From: Sorex araneus
Lineage: Eukaryota; Chordata; Mammalia; Eulipotyphla; Soricidae
Direction: 5' to 3'
NCBI RefSeq assembly: GCF_027595985.1
Contig: NC_073305.1
Coordinates: 87,104,626 to 87,168,625, forward strand
Length of the DNA stretch: 64,000 bases
The notes under the pieces are model-generated. The model did no database searches, was not told the origin of the DNA, and was given only the letters and a program-made list of their open reading frames with translations. The position numbers and the translations under genes were made by a program. Below, piece after piece: positions 10,336 through 20,859 of the stretch (the stretch's first letter is position 1; each line of letters starts with the position of its first letter).

Positions 10336-11050
10336 GTGTTTGTGAGCCGAGGCACAAATTTGCATATCAGTTCTCTGAGTTCATGGCTCCCTGAGTAAGT
10401 CCAAGTTAATGACTATTTAATTAGTTTCCTTTCCTAACTCTCAGTCCCTCACACTGACATCTAATTCTAAAGCACACATAAATTGTGTAGGAGAGACGCC
10501 AACATTTTTATTTATTCATTTCTTTCACTGTCATTCATTCATTTAACAAATATTTGTTTGCTAAGCACTTCCTGTCTTGGAGTTATTCATCTGTATCAAA
10601 TCAGTCTCCAAGTTTGAGAATCAAGTCAATTAGGGGGGAAAAGTGATGCATAATTAGGCAATTGCAGTAGTGAGTGCAGACAGAGGAACCACAGGAGGGA
10701 AGGGGTGAAGGAAGGGTTCGAGCGAGGAGTCACCTAATCCAGCCTGAGAGATGAGTGTGGCGAAGAGCCACTTCAAGCCCATTCGCTTGACAAGTGGCTC
10801 CTTAACTGCATTGCATTCGGGGAAATTCTCGGCATTTCCAAAAGACAAGAATTGAATCAAGACGTTCCTTCCTGAAGGGAAAGCATTTACAAAGAATCTG
10901 AGGCAGGACGAAGCATAATGCTATGGATATCCTGCCACAGTTTGCTAAGGCGGGGGTGGGGATGGAGGCCAGAGCCTTGCCGTGGTGAAAACACGGGTCC
11001 AGTTCAAACGGGCTGAACATGTTGGTCTGAGGAATTTGTCCCTCTCTAGG
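10336..11050. other. Unclassified DNA with an ancient repeat motif
   Basis: ATTCATTCATTTAACAAATA near 10531 resembles a common ancient mammalian repeat start. Otherwise I see nothing. Confidence 0.4.
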
Positions 11051-11056
11051 AGGTTT

Positions 11057-11219
11057 CTTTTTTTGGCTTTTTGGGTCACACCCAGCTATGCTCAGGGCTG
11101 ACTCCTGGCTCTGGACTCAGGAATCACTCCTGGCAGTGCTCAGGGGATGCTGGGAATCGAACCCGGGTCAGCCACATGCAAGGCAAACTCTCTACCCGCT
11201 GTACTATCACTCCAGCCTC
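11057..11219 (-). mobile_element. SOR SINE
   Basis: The plus strand shows T-rich tail, GGGTCACACCCAGC, the B-box complement GGGAATCGAACCCGGG and the head complement GTACTATCACTCCAGCC. It is missing about 10 bases of body near GGGGATGCTGG. Confidence 0.9.
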
Positions 11220-11703
11220 TCTGGAAGGTATTTAATGGTGTATTTAATCATTCTTGAAGGAAGGTATTTATCCTTCTCTGAGGAAAGAATTTATGGTGTA
11301 AGACATAATCAAATTGTATGGAGCACAGAAATTGTGTGAGACACTCACACCCATGCACGGACAGTGATTCTCTCAGTGACATTATTGAAAATCAGTAATG
11401 ATGAACCTGAAATTATATTTGCTTTAAGTAAACTATGTATTTGAGTATACCTTCTTATAACAGCACCTTGAGCCACTTGATTTTAAGTGTTATTTTGAAT
11501 AGAATTACCACCAGTGTTGTGGGAATTAAATGCACAACTCAGCTTTTAGAGACACATCTAATACAATTTTGACTACTAGTGGAGAATAAAACATTGTATC
11601 TGATAATTTTATACTTATTTCTATTTTCTTTCACCTTTTCCCAGTGTTCTGTTTTTCCAATGCTTCTTAGCTTTAAAAAGAGAAAATAAAAACAAGGAAT
11701 GTA

Positions 11704-11865
11704 TGCATAGGGATTGTACACAGGTAGGGTGCTTTCATTGCATGCAACCAACCTGGATTCAATCCCCAGCATCCCACTTAGTTCCCTGAGTACCACCAGG
11801 AGTGATTCCTGAGCACAGAGCCATGAGTAACCCTTGAGCATTTTTAGGTGTAGCCCAAAAACAAA
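11704..11865 (+). mobile_element. SOR-type SINE
   Basis: The head is degraded (GGGATTGTACACAGGTAGGG), while the body CACCAGGAGTGATTCCTGAG and the end GGTGTAGCCCAAAAAC are clear. Confidence 0.85.
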
Positions 11866-11879
11866 CAAATGAAAAATGT

Positions 11880-12330
11880 GTGCGTACCCCTGTGCTTCCA
11901 GTAGCCTGTCAGTCACACCCAGGAACTGCCTCTAGTGCCATATAAACTCATTAATGGCCATGACCCAGAGACTCAACAAACAAACCCCGAAAGGGAAAGA
12001 GGTGACATGCTGCAGACATGCCTCTGGACCCCAAAATCACCATGCAGGTAAAAATTTAATTCTAGCTGTATCATCCTATTTAAAATCTTAGAGTTCAACC
12101 CAAAAGGAAAGAGAGAACAAAAGGGAATGCTCTGCCACAGAGGCAGGGTGGGGTGGGGTGGGGTGGGGTGGCGGGAGGGATACTGGGATCATTGGTGGTG
12201 GAAAATGGGCATTGGTGGAGGGATGGGTACTCGATCATTGCATGACTGAAATGCAAGCACGAAAGTTTGTAAGTCTGTAACTGTACCTCACAGTGATTCA
12301 CTAATAAAATAAATAAATAAACAAAATCAT
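11880..12330 (+). mobile_element. Composite repeat: unclassified head joined to an L1-type tail
   Basis: The head block (CCCCTGTGCTTCCAGTAGCC, then GGCCATGACCCAGAGACTCA) recurs at 12613 and 21200. From about 12075 the sequence is the shrew L1 3' tail: (GGGGT)n, GGGATACTGGGATCATTGGT, then CACAGTGATTCACTAATAAA. The (GGGGT)n at 12148-12171 has five units. Confidence 0.65.
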
Positions 12331-12344
12331 AAGAGTTCATGGAG

Positions 12345-12612
12345 CACGCAGCTGTGACATCTCATACTCTATACAAGGGCTTAATGGCTCCAGGGTGATA
12401 CAACAATCTTCACACATTTCCCTCTAAGGAAACTTTTTCCATAATCTTTAGTGGATTATTCATAAAAAGCAATACAAAATAAATTATTTAGGTCCTGCTT
12501 TGGGGGCAGGCTTGGGGATTAGGATGGAATAATTAAAAATATGGTGGTGGGAAAGTGTAGTGGTGGTGGGATTGGTGTTGTAATATTGAATGCAATCAAT
12601 ATTGAATGCAAT
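12345..12612 (+). mobile_element. Unclassified AT-rich repeat, 3' part
   Basis: It aligns by eye with 22040-22310: CTTAATGGCTCCAG, AGCAATACAAAATA, GGTGGTGGGAAAGTGTAGTG and ATATTGAATGCAATC. It is probably the 3' end of the family seen in full at 20860-22320. Confidence 0.6.
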
Positions 12613-12775
12613 GAGTAAAAAAAATGTATGCATACCCCTGTGCTTCCAGTAGCCTGGCAGTCACTGGAAGTGGCAGGAACTGCTTCCGGTGCCATATAAA
12701 CTCATTAAGGGCCATGATGCAGAGACTCACAAACAAACCCCGAAAGGGGAAAAGATTTTACTGTGAACAACCTTA
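12613..12775 (+). mobile_element. Second copy of the composite repeat head
   Basis: Repeats the 11880 head: CCCCTGTGCTTCCAGTAGCC, TGCCATATAAACTCATTAAG and ACAAACAAACCCCGAAAGGG. It carries a small local duplication around GGCAGTCACTGG. Confidence 0.65.
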
Positions 12776-13004
12776 GAAAAAAAAACAAATTTTAAAATTT
12801 ATAGGCACAGAGTATCAGTACTACTAAATGAATATTTTACTTACATATTATAATGCCCCTTTTAATGAGTGTAATATTTCTCTATTAGTCTGTGGTCTAT
12901 TTATTTTTCCAGCTAAATTTGTGCAGATTTAGATTAACTCAATAGAATAGAAAAGGCATGTGAATATCATTTGTTATGGTATACTACTGTAGAGGAAAAA
13001 TAAT

Positions 13005-13160
13005 TTTTGAGTGGGAGGCCATATCAGGCAGTGCTCAGGGCTTATTCCTAGGTCTGTGCTCAGGGATCACAGCTGATAGTGCCCAGAGAACCATATGTAG
13101 GCTGGGGCTGGCCCACTGCATGCATGGCAAGTGCGCCACCCTCACTGCACTAACTCTCTG
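13005..13160 (-). mobile_element. Old SOR-type SINE
   Basis: The plus strand reads GAGGCCATATCAGGCAGTGC, CTGTGCTCAGGGATCACAGC and a degraded head complement. The tail is lost. Confidence 0.7.
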
Positions 13161-13200
13161 AATTCAAGAAAAAAGTTTGTAATCCAGCAAGTCTGGGGTA

Positions 13201-13444
13201 ATAACACTGTAGCCTATCACGTTGTCATCCCATTGTTCATTGATTTGCTCCAGCAGGCACCAGTAGTGTCTCCATTGTGAGACTTGTTACTGTTTTTTGG
13301 CATATCGAATACGCCACGGGTAGCTTGCCAGCCTCTGCCATGCGGACGGGATACTCTTGGTAGCTTGCCAAGAGGGATGGAGGAATTGAACCCGGGTTGG
13401 CAGCATGCAAGGCAAATGCCCTATCCGCTGTGCTATCGCTCCAA
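13201..13444 (-). mobile_element. Second SINE family (A-tail-less), minus strand
   Basis: The plus strand carries the complement of the family-2 body: CCATTGTGAGACTTGTTACT, GGCATATCGAATACGCCACG and the head complement TGCTATCGCTCCAAG. The 3' end has AACACTGTAGCC and no A run. No clear target duplication was found, so the ends are approximate. Confidence 0.85.
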
Positions 13445-13585
13445 GATGTTGATAATTTGGTAACATATCTGGATTAAGATACCAATATGTTAGTTATCAG
13501 ATAAGTAACATTCAGTACATTTAACATTTTAAATTTTAGTTCCTTATGTAAAATAATGCTAATAGTTTCCTTGAGAAATTGCTAT

Positions 13586-14156
13586 AATATGGCCAAAAGG
13601 CACATGAAAAAGTGCTTCACATCGCTAGTCATGAGGGAGATTCAAATCAAAACGACAATGAGATATAATCTCACCGCAGAGACTGGCACACATTCAAAAG
13701 AACAAAAGCAACCAGTGCTGGCATGGATGTGGGGAAAAAGGGATGCTCCTTCACTGTTGGTGGGAATGCCGACTGGTCCAGCCTTTCTGGAAAACAATAT
13801 TGACAGTCCTTCAAAAACTAGAAATTGAGCTTCCATATGGCCCCACAATACCACTTCTGGGAATATATCCCGAAGATGCAAAAAGGCACAGTAGAAATGA
13901 CATCTGTACCTATATAGTCATTGCAGCACTGTTCACAATAGCCAAAATCTGGAAACAACCCGAGTGCCCTAGAACAGATGACTGGTTAAAGAAATTTTGG
14001 CACATCTATACAATGTAATACTATGCAGCTGTTAGGAGAGATGAAGCCATGAAATTTGCTTATAAATGGATAAACATGGAGAGTATCATGCTAAGTGAAA
14101 TGAGTCAGAAAGAGAGGGACAGACACAGAAGGACTGCTCTCACTTGTGGAGTATAG
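13586..14156 (+). pseudogene. L1 ORF2 C-terminal remnant, frameshifted
   Basis: ORF2 encodes the LINE endonuclease and reverse transcriptase; only the C-terminal part beyond the reverse-transcriptase core is here. Recognisable family motifs are IREM-like [38 protein letters not shown] and DWLKKFWHIYTM. A frameshift near 13735 moves the reading from one frame to the next, and a stop (TAA) replaces the usual Glu codon at 14016-14018 after HIYTM. The frame ends at TAG 14154-14156 after TCGV. It cannot make a functional protein. Confidence 0.9.
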
Positions 14157-14607
14157 AATAACATCACATGAGGCTGACACCCAAGGACAGTAGATACAAG
14201 GGCCAGGGGGTTGCCCTGTAGCTGGAAGATTGCTTCATGAGCAGAGGAGAGAAGGAAGATGAAATAGAGAAGGGATCACTAAGAAAATGATGGCTGGAGG
14301 AACCAGTTGGGATGGGAGATGTGTGCCGAAAGTAGATAATGGACCAAACATGATGACCTCTCAGTGTCTATGTTGCAAGCTATGATGCCCCAAAATAGAG
14401 AGAGAGTATGGGTATTATTATCTGCCATGGAGGCGGGGCAGGGTGGGAAAGGGGGGGTATACCCAGGATATTGGTGGTGGGGAATGTGCACTGGTGGAGG
14501 GATGGGTGTTTGATCATTGTGTGCTTGTAACCCAAACATGAAAGCTTGTAACTATCTCACGCTGATACAATAAATTTTTTTTCAAAAATTTAAAAAAGAA
14601 AAAAGAA
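13586..14607 (+). mobile_element. 5'-truncated L1 with ORF2 end and 3' UTR
   Basis: Includes the last ~190 codons of ORF2 and a ~420 base 3' UTR ending ACAATAAATTTTTTTT and an A-rich tail. A 10 bp duplication, AAATTGCTAT, is at 13576-13585 and 14608-14617. The 3' UTR has CACATGAGGCTGACACCCAA and GGTGGGAAAGGGGGGGTATA. Confidence 0.9.
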
Positions 14608-15000
14608 AAATTGCTATGATAAATAAAAGAACACACATGCAGTGCCTTGAATAAGTATCTATAAAGTGGTACACAGTAGTAAGATCACTGCCAAGGTGGA
14701 ATCTGAGGCTCAATGAGATGCAGAGGCCTCAGGACAGGCAAGTTGCTCAGGAGCCCCTAATAAGGCTGTTGCAGAGGAGAGAGAGAGTAACTTTTAGAAA
14801 TATTCCAAACTTGATGGTTCTATTAAGTTGGCTAATAGACTATTTTAAATGGAATTTGCTCAATCACACTGCGATCTTAGGAGAAAAACCAAAAATGTTT
14901 TATTATCATTGTCTAGACAGAGCGAGACTAAGCAATCACCTGAAATTACTGCCCAGAGCAGGGAGAGAGAGTACTTTATGTAGGATAATTCTTTTTGCTT

Positions 15001-15166
15001 GTTTTGTTTTGGGGCTACCCTTGGCAATGCTCAGGGGTTACTCCTGGCTCCACACTCAGGGATTACTCCTGGCAGTGCTGAGGGACCATCTGGGATGCTG
15101 GGGATTGAACCTGAGTTGGCTATGTGCAAGGAAATGCCTTATCTACTATACTATCTTTCTAGCCCC
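15001..15166 (-). mobile_element. SOR SINE
   Basis: Full-length on the minus strand; the plus strand shows GGGGTTACTCCTGGCTCCAC and the head complement ACTATCTTTCTAGCCCC. Moderately diverged. Confidence 0.88.
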
Positions 15167-15197
15167 TTTGTAAGATATACATATGTATATATATATA

Positions 15198-15280
15198 TAT
15201 TTTTTTTAATTAGTCACTGTGGAACTACAAACTTACTCATGATTGGGTTTCAGTGTAGGACAATTCTTGACAACATATTG
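15198..15280 (-). mobile_element. Short L1-tail fragment
   Basis: The plus strand reads AATTAGTCACTGTGGAACTA and CATGATTGGGTTTCAGTGTA, the complement of the L1-type tail. It lies directly after a short (TA)n at 15185-15200. Confidence 0.6.
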
Positions 15281-15339
15281 CACTTGTCTAACAAAGAGAA
15301 GAGAAAAAATGGATTTTTTTTCAATTACCACAATTTATC

Positions 15340-15700
15340 CTGTGTGAGGGGTCCAGAGAGGGGGCCAGAAACAAGCCCCAGTTACTAGGAATCTCTGTGT
15401 TTAATAGATTCCCAAGAAACACTTATTAGTTTACCAATTGTTTCAGTGACCCCGTCTCCCTTCCTTCCTAGGTAACAGGTTGACCCAGGCCCTTTTCCCC
15501 TGTTCTGAATCACAACTTGAACGATTTACGGTTCATTCATCCTCACTGAGTTCCCAGAATGGGTGACTCCGAGGTCCTGCCTCTTAGTTAACTGCCTAGC
15601 AACTTCGTTAACTGCTTAGCAACACCTGCTTATGTTTCTAACTTTCCCACTACTAAAACAATAAGATAAGGCATTTCTTAATCCAAAGAGCATATGAAAA
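15340..15700. mobile_element. Possible retroviral LTR fragment
   Basis: Starts TGTGAGGGGTCCAGAGAGGG and contains duplicated AGTTAACTGCCTAGCAACT / CGTTAACTGCTTAGCAACA, a pattern common in LTR U3 regions. No TATA box, polyadenylation signal or target duplication could be fixed, and orientation is unknown. Confidence 0.3.
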
Positions 15701-16600
15701 GAGGAGCAAAAAACCTGCAATTTAACGCTTACTTGTCACATTCAAATTCTGTTAACAAGGCAACCCCCAAATTGAGACATGCTAATTCAGATCTTCTGAG
15801 AGACAGAGACTGGGAAGAGATGAAACATGCAAAGATTTGGGGGGGGGGGGAGCACCTGCGAACAATAAATAAGGGAAGCTAAGGGAAGCAAAGAGAGCAT
15901 TCGGACCACAAGGTGGTAATGTGACACGCAAGGATAGGGTAAGAAGAGTCTAGAACTTCAGTGAAGTACAATGGGGGCAGTGAAGACTGCATGAGGCCCC
16001 TCCACACTTGGCATGAGCAGGGACCAGCCTTCGGGAAGTGGAGCCTGATCACAAAAGTGGTGAGTGGAGTGGCAGCTGGATGCAGAGGAAGTTTTGTTTC
16101 CCCAGGGGAATTGAGCAGGCCTCTCTCCTGACTCCCCACCCCCACAGCATCATTCCCTGCAGATCAGTTCTGAGAGTTCTAGCGTTCCACTGAGTCATTT
16201 AAGGACCCAGACTTCTTATAGCTACAGCTCTATCATCTTCTAGGTTCAGGAAGTTCCCTCCATTCTGTTGGTGGGTTGGGCAAGAAAATGCAGGTAACAG
16301 ATGAAAGATTTCCAGGGGTGTTACCTGAACTTGACTCCCATTACCTCTGTTCAGATTATGCTGGTGTGGATGGAGATACATAACTGCACCCAGAGCTGCA
16401 GGAAATCTGGAAGATACAGAGCAACACGACCCATCTCGAAAACTGTTCAGATGAAGCAAATGAGAAGGCAACATGATGTTCCCACTTTCTGGATTGAATT
16501 ACTGGGTAGATGGTGACTCCATTCACTATTCATAGCTGTTGACTGTGTTTTTTTTAAGAAAAGATAGAGCTGGGCTCTTAAGTCAGGAGCTTAGGATCAA
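15701..16600. other. Unclassified DNA
   Basis: A G run lies at 15839-15850. I see no gene or recognised repeat. Confidence 0.5.
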
Positions 16601-16613
16601 AAATAACCCACAT

Positions 16614-16801
16614 TGGGCTGGAGCGATAGCACAGCGGGTAGGGCATTTGCCTTGCACGTGGCCAACCCTGGTTCAATTCCCAGCATCTCATATGGTTCCC
16701 TGAGCACCGCCAGGGCTAACTCCTGAGTGCATGAGCCAGGAGTAACCCCTGTGCTTCACCGGGTGGTGATCCAAAAAGCAAAAAAAAAAAAAAAAAACCA
16801 G
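16614..16801 (+). mobile_element. SOR SINE, young, with target duplication
   Basis: Intact head GGGCTGGAGCGATAGCACAG and A tail of about 18. The duplication AAATAACCCACAT is at 16601-16613 and 16802-16814. Confidence 0.95.
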
Positions 16802-16814
16802 AAATAACCCACAT

Positions 16815-18060
16815 GGTGGCTAAAGCCATGAGTTGCCCAAAGATTATCTTAGCGCCTGGAAAGGATAAATAACATAATTTACAAGAATAGCAAAATTCAA
16901 GAAACTCTGCGACTGTCTGTTTCCATCCCTTATTAGCATACCTTCCTGTACTGTAGCATCATAAAGCTAGAAGGACACTTGCTAGGCTCCATGCAGCTGG
17001 GGTTTCTGAGGATGTTGCTGAGCTTCTTTCTTCAATTAGGCATATTCCCATCTGACGCCAGCTTCAGAGCTGACTAAGGGGGGAGGGGGGCCAAGTGGGC
17101 AGGACTTGTCTGTTTGGCTGGGGTGCAGGGGAGTTGAGAAGGTTCTCAGGCTGGCAGCTGAAGCTGGGGCTTCCTGATTCAGCGGGTACTTCCTACTTGT
17201 GGCTGGACCGGCAGTTCCCTTTGCAATTCAGTCCCAAATGTGGCCTTGTTCTTTGTAACAGAGCCCAGAATCTACTTCTTCAAAGCTCCATTGTTTCTGT
17301 TTGTTTGGGGGGAGGGGCAAGCAGACGCAAATGGCACTTGCAGATAATTTCTGGCTCTGTGCTGAGATAGCTTCCAAGTGGTACCAAGAGCCCAGGAATG
17401 GAACCTGGCCCTCCTGAATTCAACGCATATGCGCAGTCCATGGAACTCCAGCTCCCTCCCATCCTTTCTACAAGTGAATCAATACCTTTTCAGTATCCCT
17501 TTCTATTTCAACAAACTAGTACGAGTTCTGCTCTGAGTACATACACCGTAGAATTAGAGAAACTCAGCCTTTGAAAGGGACTGAGAAGAGGCTCACTAAC
17601 ACCAGGAGGAATTGCGCCCTAAAATCCAGAGAGGGAAGAACTTTCATGAATTAAATGCTGCAGAGAGCAGAGAAACAGGCCAAAGCAGATAGAAGTGTGA
17701 AAGTCAAACAACCCAGTGAGAAGCGTAGGTGGTCTTCCCACTGTTTACCAGTATTGGGGGAAAGAAAGCGATTGCAGAAGGTTGAGGAGATTCCTAAATT
17801 CTATTTGGGCTCCATTTATGATGGGAAAGTGAAGTGTTGTGAGCAGATTTTACTCCCTGGTTCGAAAGGAATGAGGAAGTTTACTCACTGATTATCACTG
17901 TTCCTGAAAATCCCTCAAGAAACAGCAATGTGTCTCCTTGTATTCAAGGAGGTCCAAGTTCCAGTTGTGTAAAATAATTCTATCAAATTAGTTAGTTCTA
18001 TAAAATGAATTAGTTCCATAAAATAATCTTTGGAACTTCCATTTGAGTGGAGAGGGCCCT
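16815..18060. other. Unclassified DNA, largely single-copy
   Basis: No gene is recognised. A 91-codon frame at 17095-17370 has no domain. Around 17300-17400 there may be a very old SINE relic on the minus strand (CAGGAATGGAACCTGG). Confidence 0.4.
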
Positions 18061-18064
18061 GGGC

Positions 18065-18166
18065 CATACCCAGTGGTGCTTAGAGCACATACTTGGTATT
18101 GAGGACCAAACCAGAGTTAGCAACATGTGAATCACACGTTTTGTCCTCTGTACTGTCTCTGCTGTA
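18065..18166 (-). mobile_element. Old SOR-type SINE remnant
   Basis: The plus strand has CATACCCAGTGGTGCTTAGA and TGTACTGTCTCTGCTG (head complement); much of the body is lost. Confidence 0.5.
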
Positions 18167-18239
18167 ACTTCTGTAAGAAAATAGACTTACTAATCCCTAG
18201 ATTCCTTTCATACAGAACAGAATGGCCTAAATGATAACA

Positions 18240-18445
18240 AGTTTAAGATTGGGATTTGGCATAGACTGTAATCCTGGTTTTGCTACAGTACGACCTTTGG
18301 CAGATTATTTGCACCTCCATTTCTCCTCTGTAAAACAAATATAATGTGGCCCTCCTCAGAGGGTGGTTGTGATGATTAATTTTGAAGAATGTAAGGCATT
18401 TGGCACGGGAATTGGCAAGTACAAAGAATTCAGTAAATAATAGTT
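18240..18445 (+). mobile_element. MIR (ancient mammal-wide SINE)
   Basis: Matches the MIR layout: GACCTTTGGCAGATTATTTG, then TTCTCCTCTGTAAAAC, then GGTTGTGATGATTAATTT. The 3' end has GGCATTTGGCACGGG. Confidence 0.75.
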
Positions 18446-18475
18446 CATTTCAGAAGTGGTCAAAAATAGCTCAGG

Positions 18476-18650
18476 GAATGGAGAAATAGTTTAGCCTTTG
18501 CCTTTAGCCAACCTGGTTTCAATCTCTGACACTACATACATATGACTTCCTGAGCTATGCCAGGTGTGATCATTGAGTAGAGAGCCAGAAGTAAACCCTG
18601 AGCAGTGCCAGGTGTGGCCAAAATAAATAAATAAATAAATAAATGACCCA
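18476..18650 (+). mobile_element. SOR-type SINE
   Basis: Diverged head (GGAGAAATAGTTTAGCCTTT) and clear end CAGGTGTGGCCAAAATAAAT with an (AAAT)n tail. Confidence 0.8.
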
Positions 18651-18815
18651 GGGCTGGAGTGGTAGTACATTGGATAGGGTCCTTGCTTTGCACTTGGTCA
18701 ACCTGGGTTCAAACCCCAGCATCCCATATGGTCCCTGGAGCACTGCCAGGAGTAGCCCCTGAGCACCACAGGATGTGGTTCAAAAACAAAGCAAAATAAA
18801 ACAAAAACAACTGAC
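18651..18815 (+). mobile_element. SOR-type SINE in tandem with the previous one
   Basis: Head GGGCTGGAGTGGTAGTACAT, body CATCCCATATGGTCCCTGGA, tail rich in AACAAAA. It begins directly in the tail of its neighbour, so it probably inserted into that tail. Confidence 0.88.
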
Positions 18816-19220
18816 AAACAAGAATCTTGGGAGAAATAATGACTCTTACTGCCTTTTTCACAGCGTTACTGGCCAAATGAAATCAAATACAGTCAAGCAT
18901 GACTCTAAAAGAAACAGACCCAGAGAAAGTCTACCTTTAAACTAGGGATTGACTTAAGTTTCTTGACAACTAGATTGTTGCCTAGGAGTGGGTGGGAAAA
19001 GCAGGAAAAAAAGCTAAAGACAAGTTTCAGGAATTGACAATCTGCCCAGCTCTAGCCCTTGCTGCTTTAATAGACTCTGCCATACAGGGGACAGTTGATT
19101 AATAGAAAATGGAAAACTGTAGAAATGGAAAATTCTATGTATGCTTGAGCTGAGCAAGTGAAAGAGGTAAAGAAAGCGAATGTATTTCCTTGCTTGAAAT
19201 TAACTCAAAGATTGGGGGAA
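18816..19220. other. Unclassified DNA
   Basis: Nothing recognised. Confidence 0.5.
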
Positions 19221-19223
19221 CAG

Positions 19224-19390
19224 AAACTGGAGCAATAGTACAGAGGGTAAGGCATTTGCCTTGAATGCGGCTGACCCAGGTTCAATTCCCAGCATCTCAT
19301 ATGGTCCCCTGAGCACCGCCAGTAGTAAGTCCTGAGTTCAAAGCCAGGAGTAACTCCTGAGCATCACTAGATGTGACCAAAAAAAAAAAA
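19224..19390 (+). mobile_element. SOR SINE
   Basis: Head ACTGGAGCAATAGTACAGAG, B box GGTTCAATTCCC, end GATGTGACCAAAAAAAAAA. Its A tail borders a palindrome. Confidence 0.88.
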
Positions 19391-19502
19391 GCCAAAAAAG
19401 ATTGGGGAACTATATATATATATACACATATATATTACATATATGTATACTATATATAGTATATACATATATACTATATATATAGTTCCCCAATCTTTTT
19501 TG

Positions 19503-19555
<53 letters not shown>
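19388..19555. repeat. AT-rich palindrome followed by (TA)n
   Basis: GCCAAAAAAGATTGGGGAAC at 19391 onward is matched by its exact reverse complement at 19483-19504 (22 bp arms, 25 with the outer AAA/TTT). The 70 bases between are almost wholly A and T with near-palindromic order. The run then passes into (TA)n up to about 19552. Confidence 0.9.
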
Positions 19556-19577
19556 GTATTAAGAACCTCATCCCAGC

Positions 19578-20304
19578 CAAGAGGCTTCTTGAAGAAATGC
19601 CTCTAGACTGTGAACTAAGCTATGACCCCTTGCTGCCCTGGGAGGGGAAAGGTTTTTGTCCCTTGGTCTTTCCTTTTGGTGGTGGTGGCATGACGACCGA
19701 CCGCCATCTTTCAGAGCCCTTGGACGGAGGTACGAGTTTGCAGTGACAAGGTGCACGGGAAATCTCGGGATGGGGGGTCGGTACCAGTGCTGCTCCCCAC
19801 CCAGATGAGACCCCGAGCGGCCACCCACAAACGGCTCCTCCGCTCCTGAACGACCATGATCCCAGAGGCACACAAACCAATTTCAGAACCCATTGGCTTC
19901 TGGCAGAAATCATTCTGGACTTAATTACTAAAATACCAGAAATCCAAAATCATATGCTCTTCATTCTCCACAATGGAAAACAAATTATCAAATGATGCCT
20001 TTTTGACATTTCTGATTGTTGGGGGAAAATCCCAAATAATAATAGTGGGGTTTTTTAAAAAACATTGAATGTAATCAAAGTAGAGAGAGAGTAAAGTGAA
20101 AATCATCTGCCACATAGGCAGAGTGGAGGGTGGGATGGGGGATGTATTGGGGTTCTTGGTGGTGGAACATGTACACTGGTGAAGGGATGAGTATGACTCA
20201 ATGTATGACTGAGACTTAAACCTGACAGTTTTGTAACTGTTCTCATGGTGAGAATAGTTAATTTAATTTTTTTCAATTGAAAAATTAAAAAAATAAAATA
20301 AAAG
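19578..20304 (+). mobile_element. 727 bp composite retrotransposon with L1-type tail
   Basis: A perfect 15 bp duplication, GAACCTCATCCCAGC (19563-19577 and 20305-20319), fixes both ends. The 5' part is GC-richer and includes ATGATCCCAGAGGCACACAA, shared with the element at 6183. The middle ATTGAATGTAATCAAAG joins to an L1-type tail ending GTAACTGTTCTCATGGTGAG and A-rich sequence. The block GGCTTCT(T/G)G-AGAAAT occurs twice, about 310 bases apart, suggesting an internal tandem unit. No coding region is evident. Confidence 0.8.
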
Positions 20305-20319
20305 GAACCTCATCCCAGC

Positions 20320-20770
20320 TGGATTTAATGCCAAATTCACCTCCCTTTCTCAGTTTGGCTGGGATTCTACAGGAAATACACAGAAACTCTGTGCAGACCA
20401 AGACTCCCATATCACTTGCATGGCATAAAACCACTTACCTACCTACAAGTTGGAAGCCCAGAAATCCCAGAGGTAGGCAAGTGGCTTCCTTCTGCCACCC
20501 AGCTTAGCCCACACTCGTTTTAGCCCTGTAGTCCCAGAAAGAGGTGAGATTCAACGCATTTTCTTCAAACCCTTCCTTTGTTCTTCCTTGTAGCAACACA
20601 TCCATAAAGGCACCTACTAGGAGCTAAAGGGATTCTGCTGATACTTTGAAGTCTGATGCTGTCTTCAGGTGCTCTGAAGACAGTAATGACTTTAGGCACT
20701 CAAAAAGCTTGGATGTGCGCCCACCCCCCCACTCCCTCAAAACCCAGAAGTGGGTTTTTCCTGAGTTCCC
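20320..20770. other. Unclassified DNA with a small hairpin
   Basis: CTGTCTTCA at 20659-20667 pairs exactly with TGAAGACAG at 20675-20683. Otherwise nothing is recognised. Confidence 0.5.
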
Positions 20771-20772
20771 GA

Positions 20773-20847
20773 GAACAGACAACTGATTAAAGAAACTGGT
20801 ATACCTACACAATGGAATATTATGCAGCTGTTAGGAAAGATGAAGTC
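20773..20847 (+). pseudogene. Small L1 ORF2 C-terminal fragment
   Basis: About 75 bases match the L1 copies at 13960 and 39940 (CTACACAATGGAATATTATG, CAGCTGTTAGGAAAGATGAA). It corresponds to the WYIYTMEYYAAV region of ORF2. It breaks off into the next repeat. Confidence 0.7.
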
Positions 20848-20859
20848 TGGGGGTATGGT

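Noticed and set aside
11539..11916. 125-codon minus-strand frame
   Set aside because: More than half of it is antisense to a SOR SINE; the same SINE-derived peptide (GSHLAMHRGYSWLCTQE-like) recurs across the window.
19568..19913. Overlapping minus-strand frames of 97 and 101 codons
   Set aside because: They lie within the GC-richer part of a dispersed retrotransposon and are antisense to its 3' tail direction.
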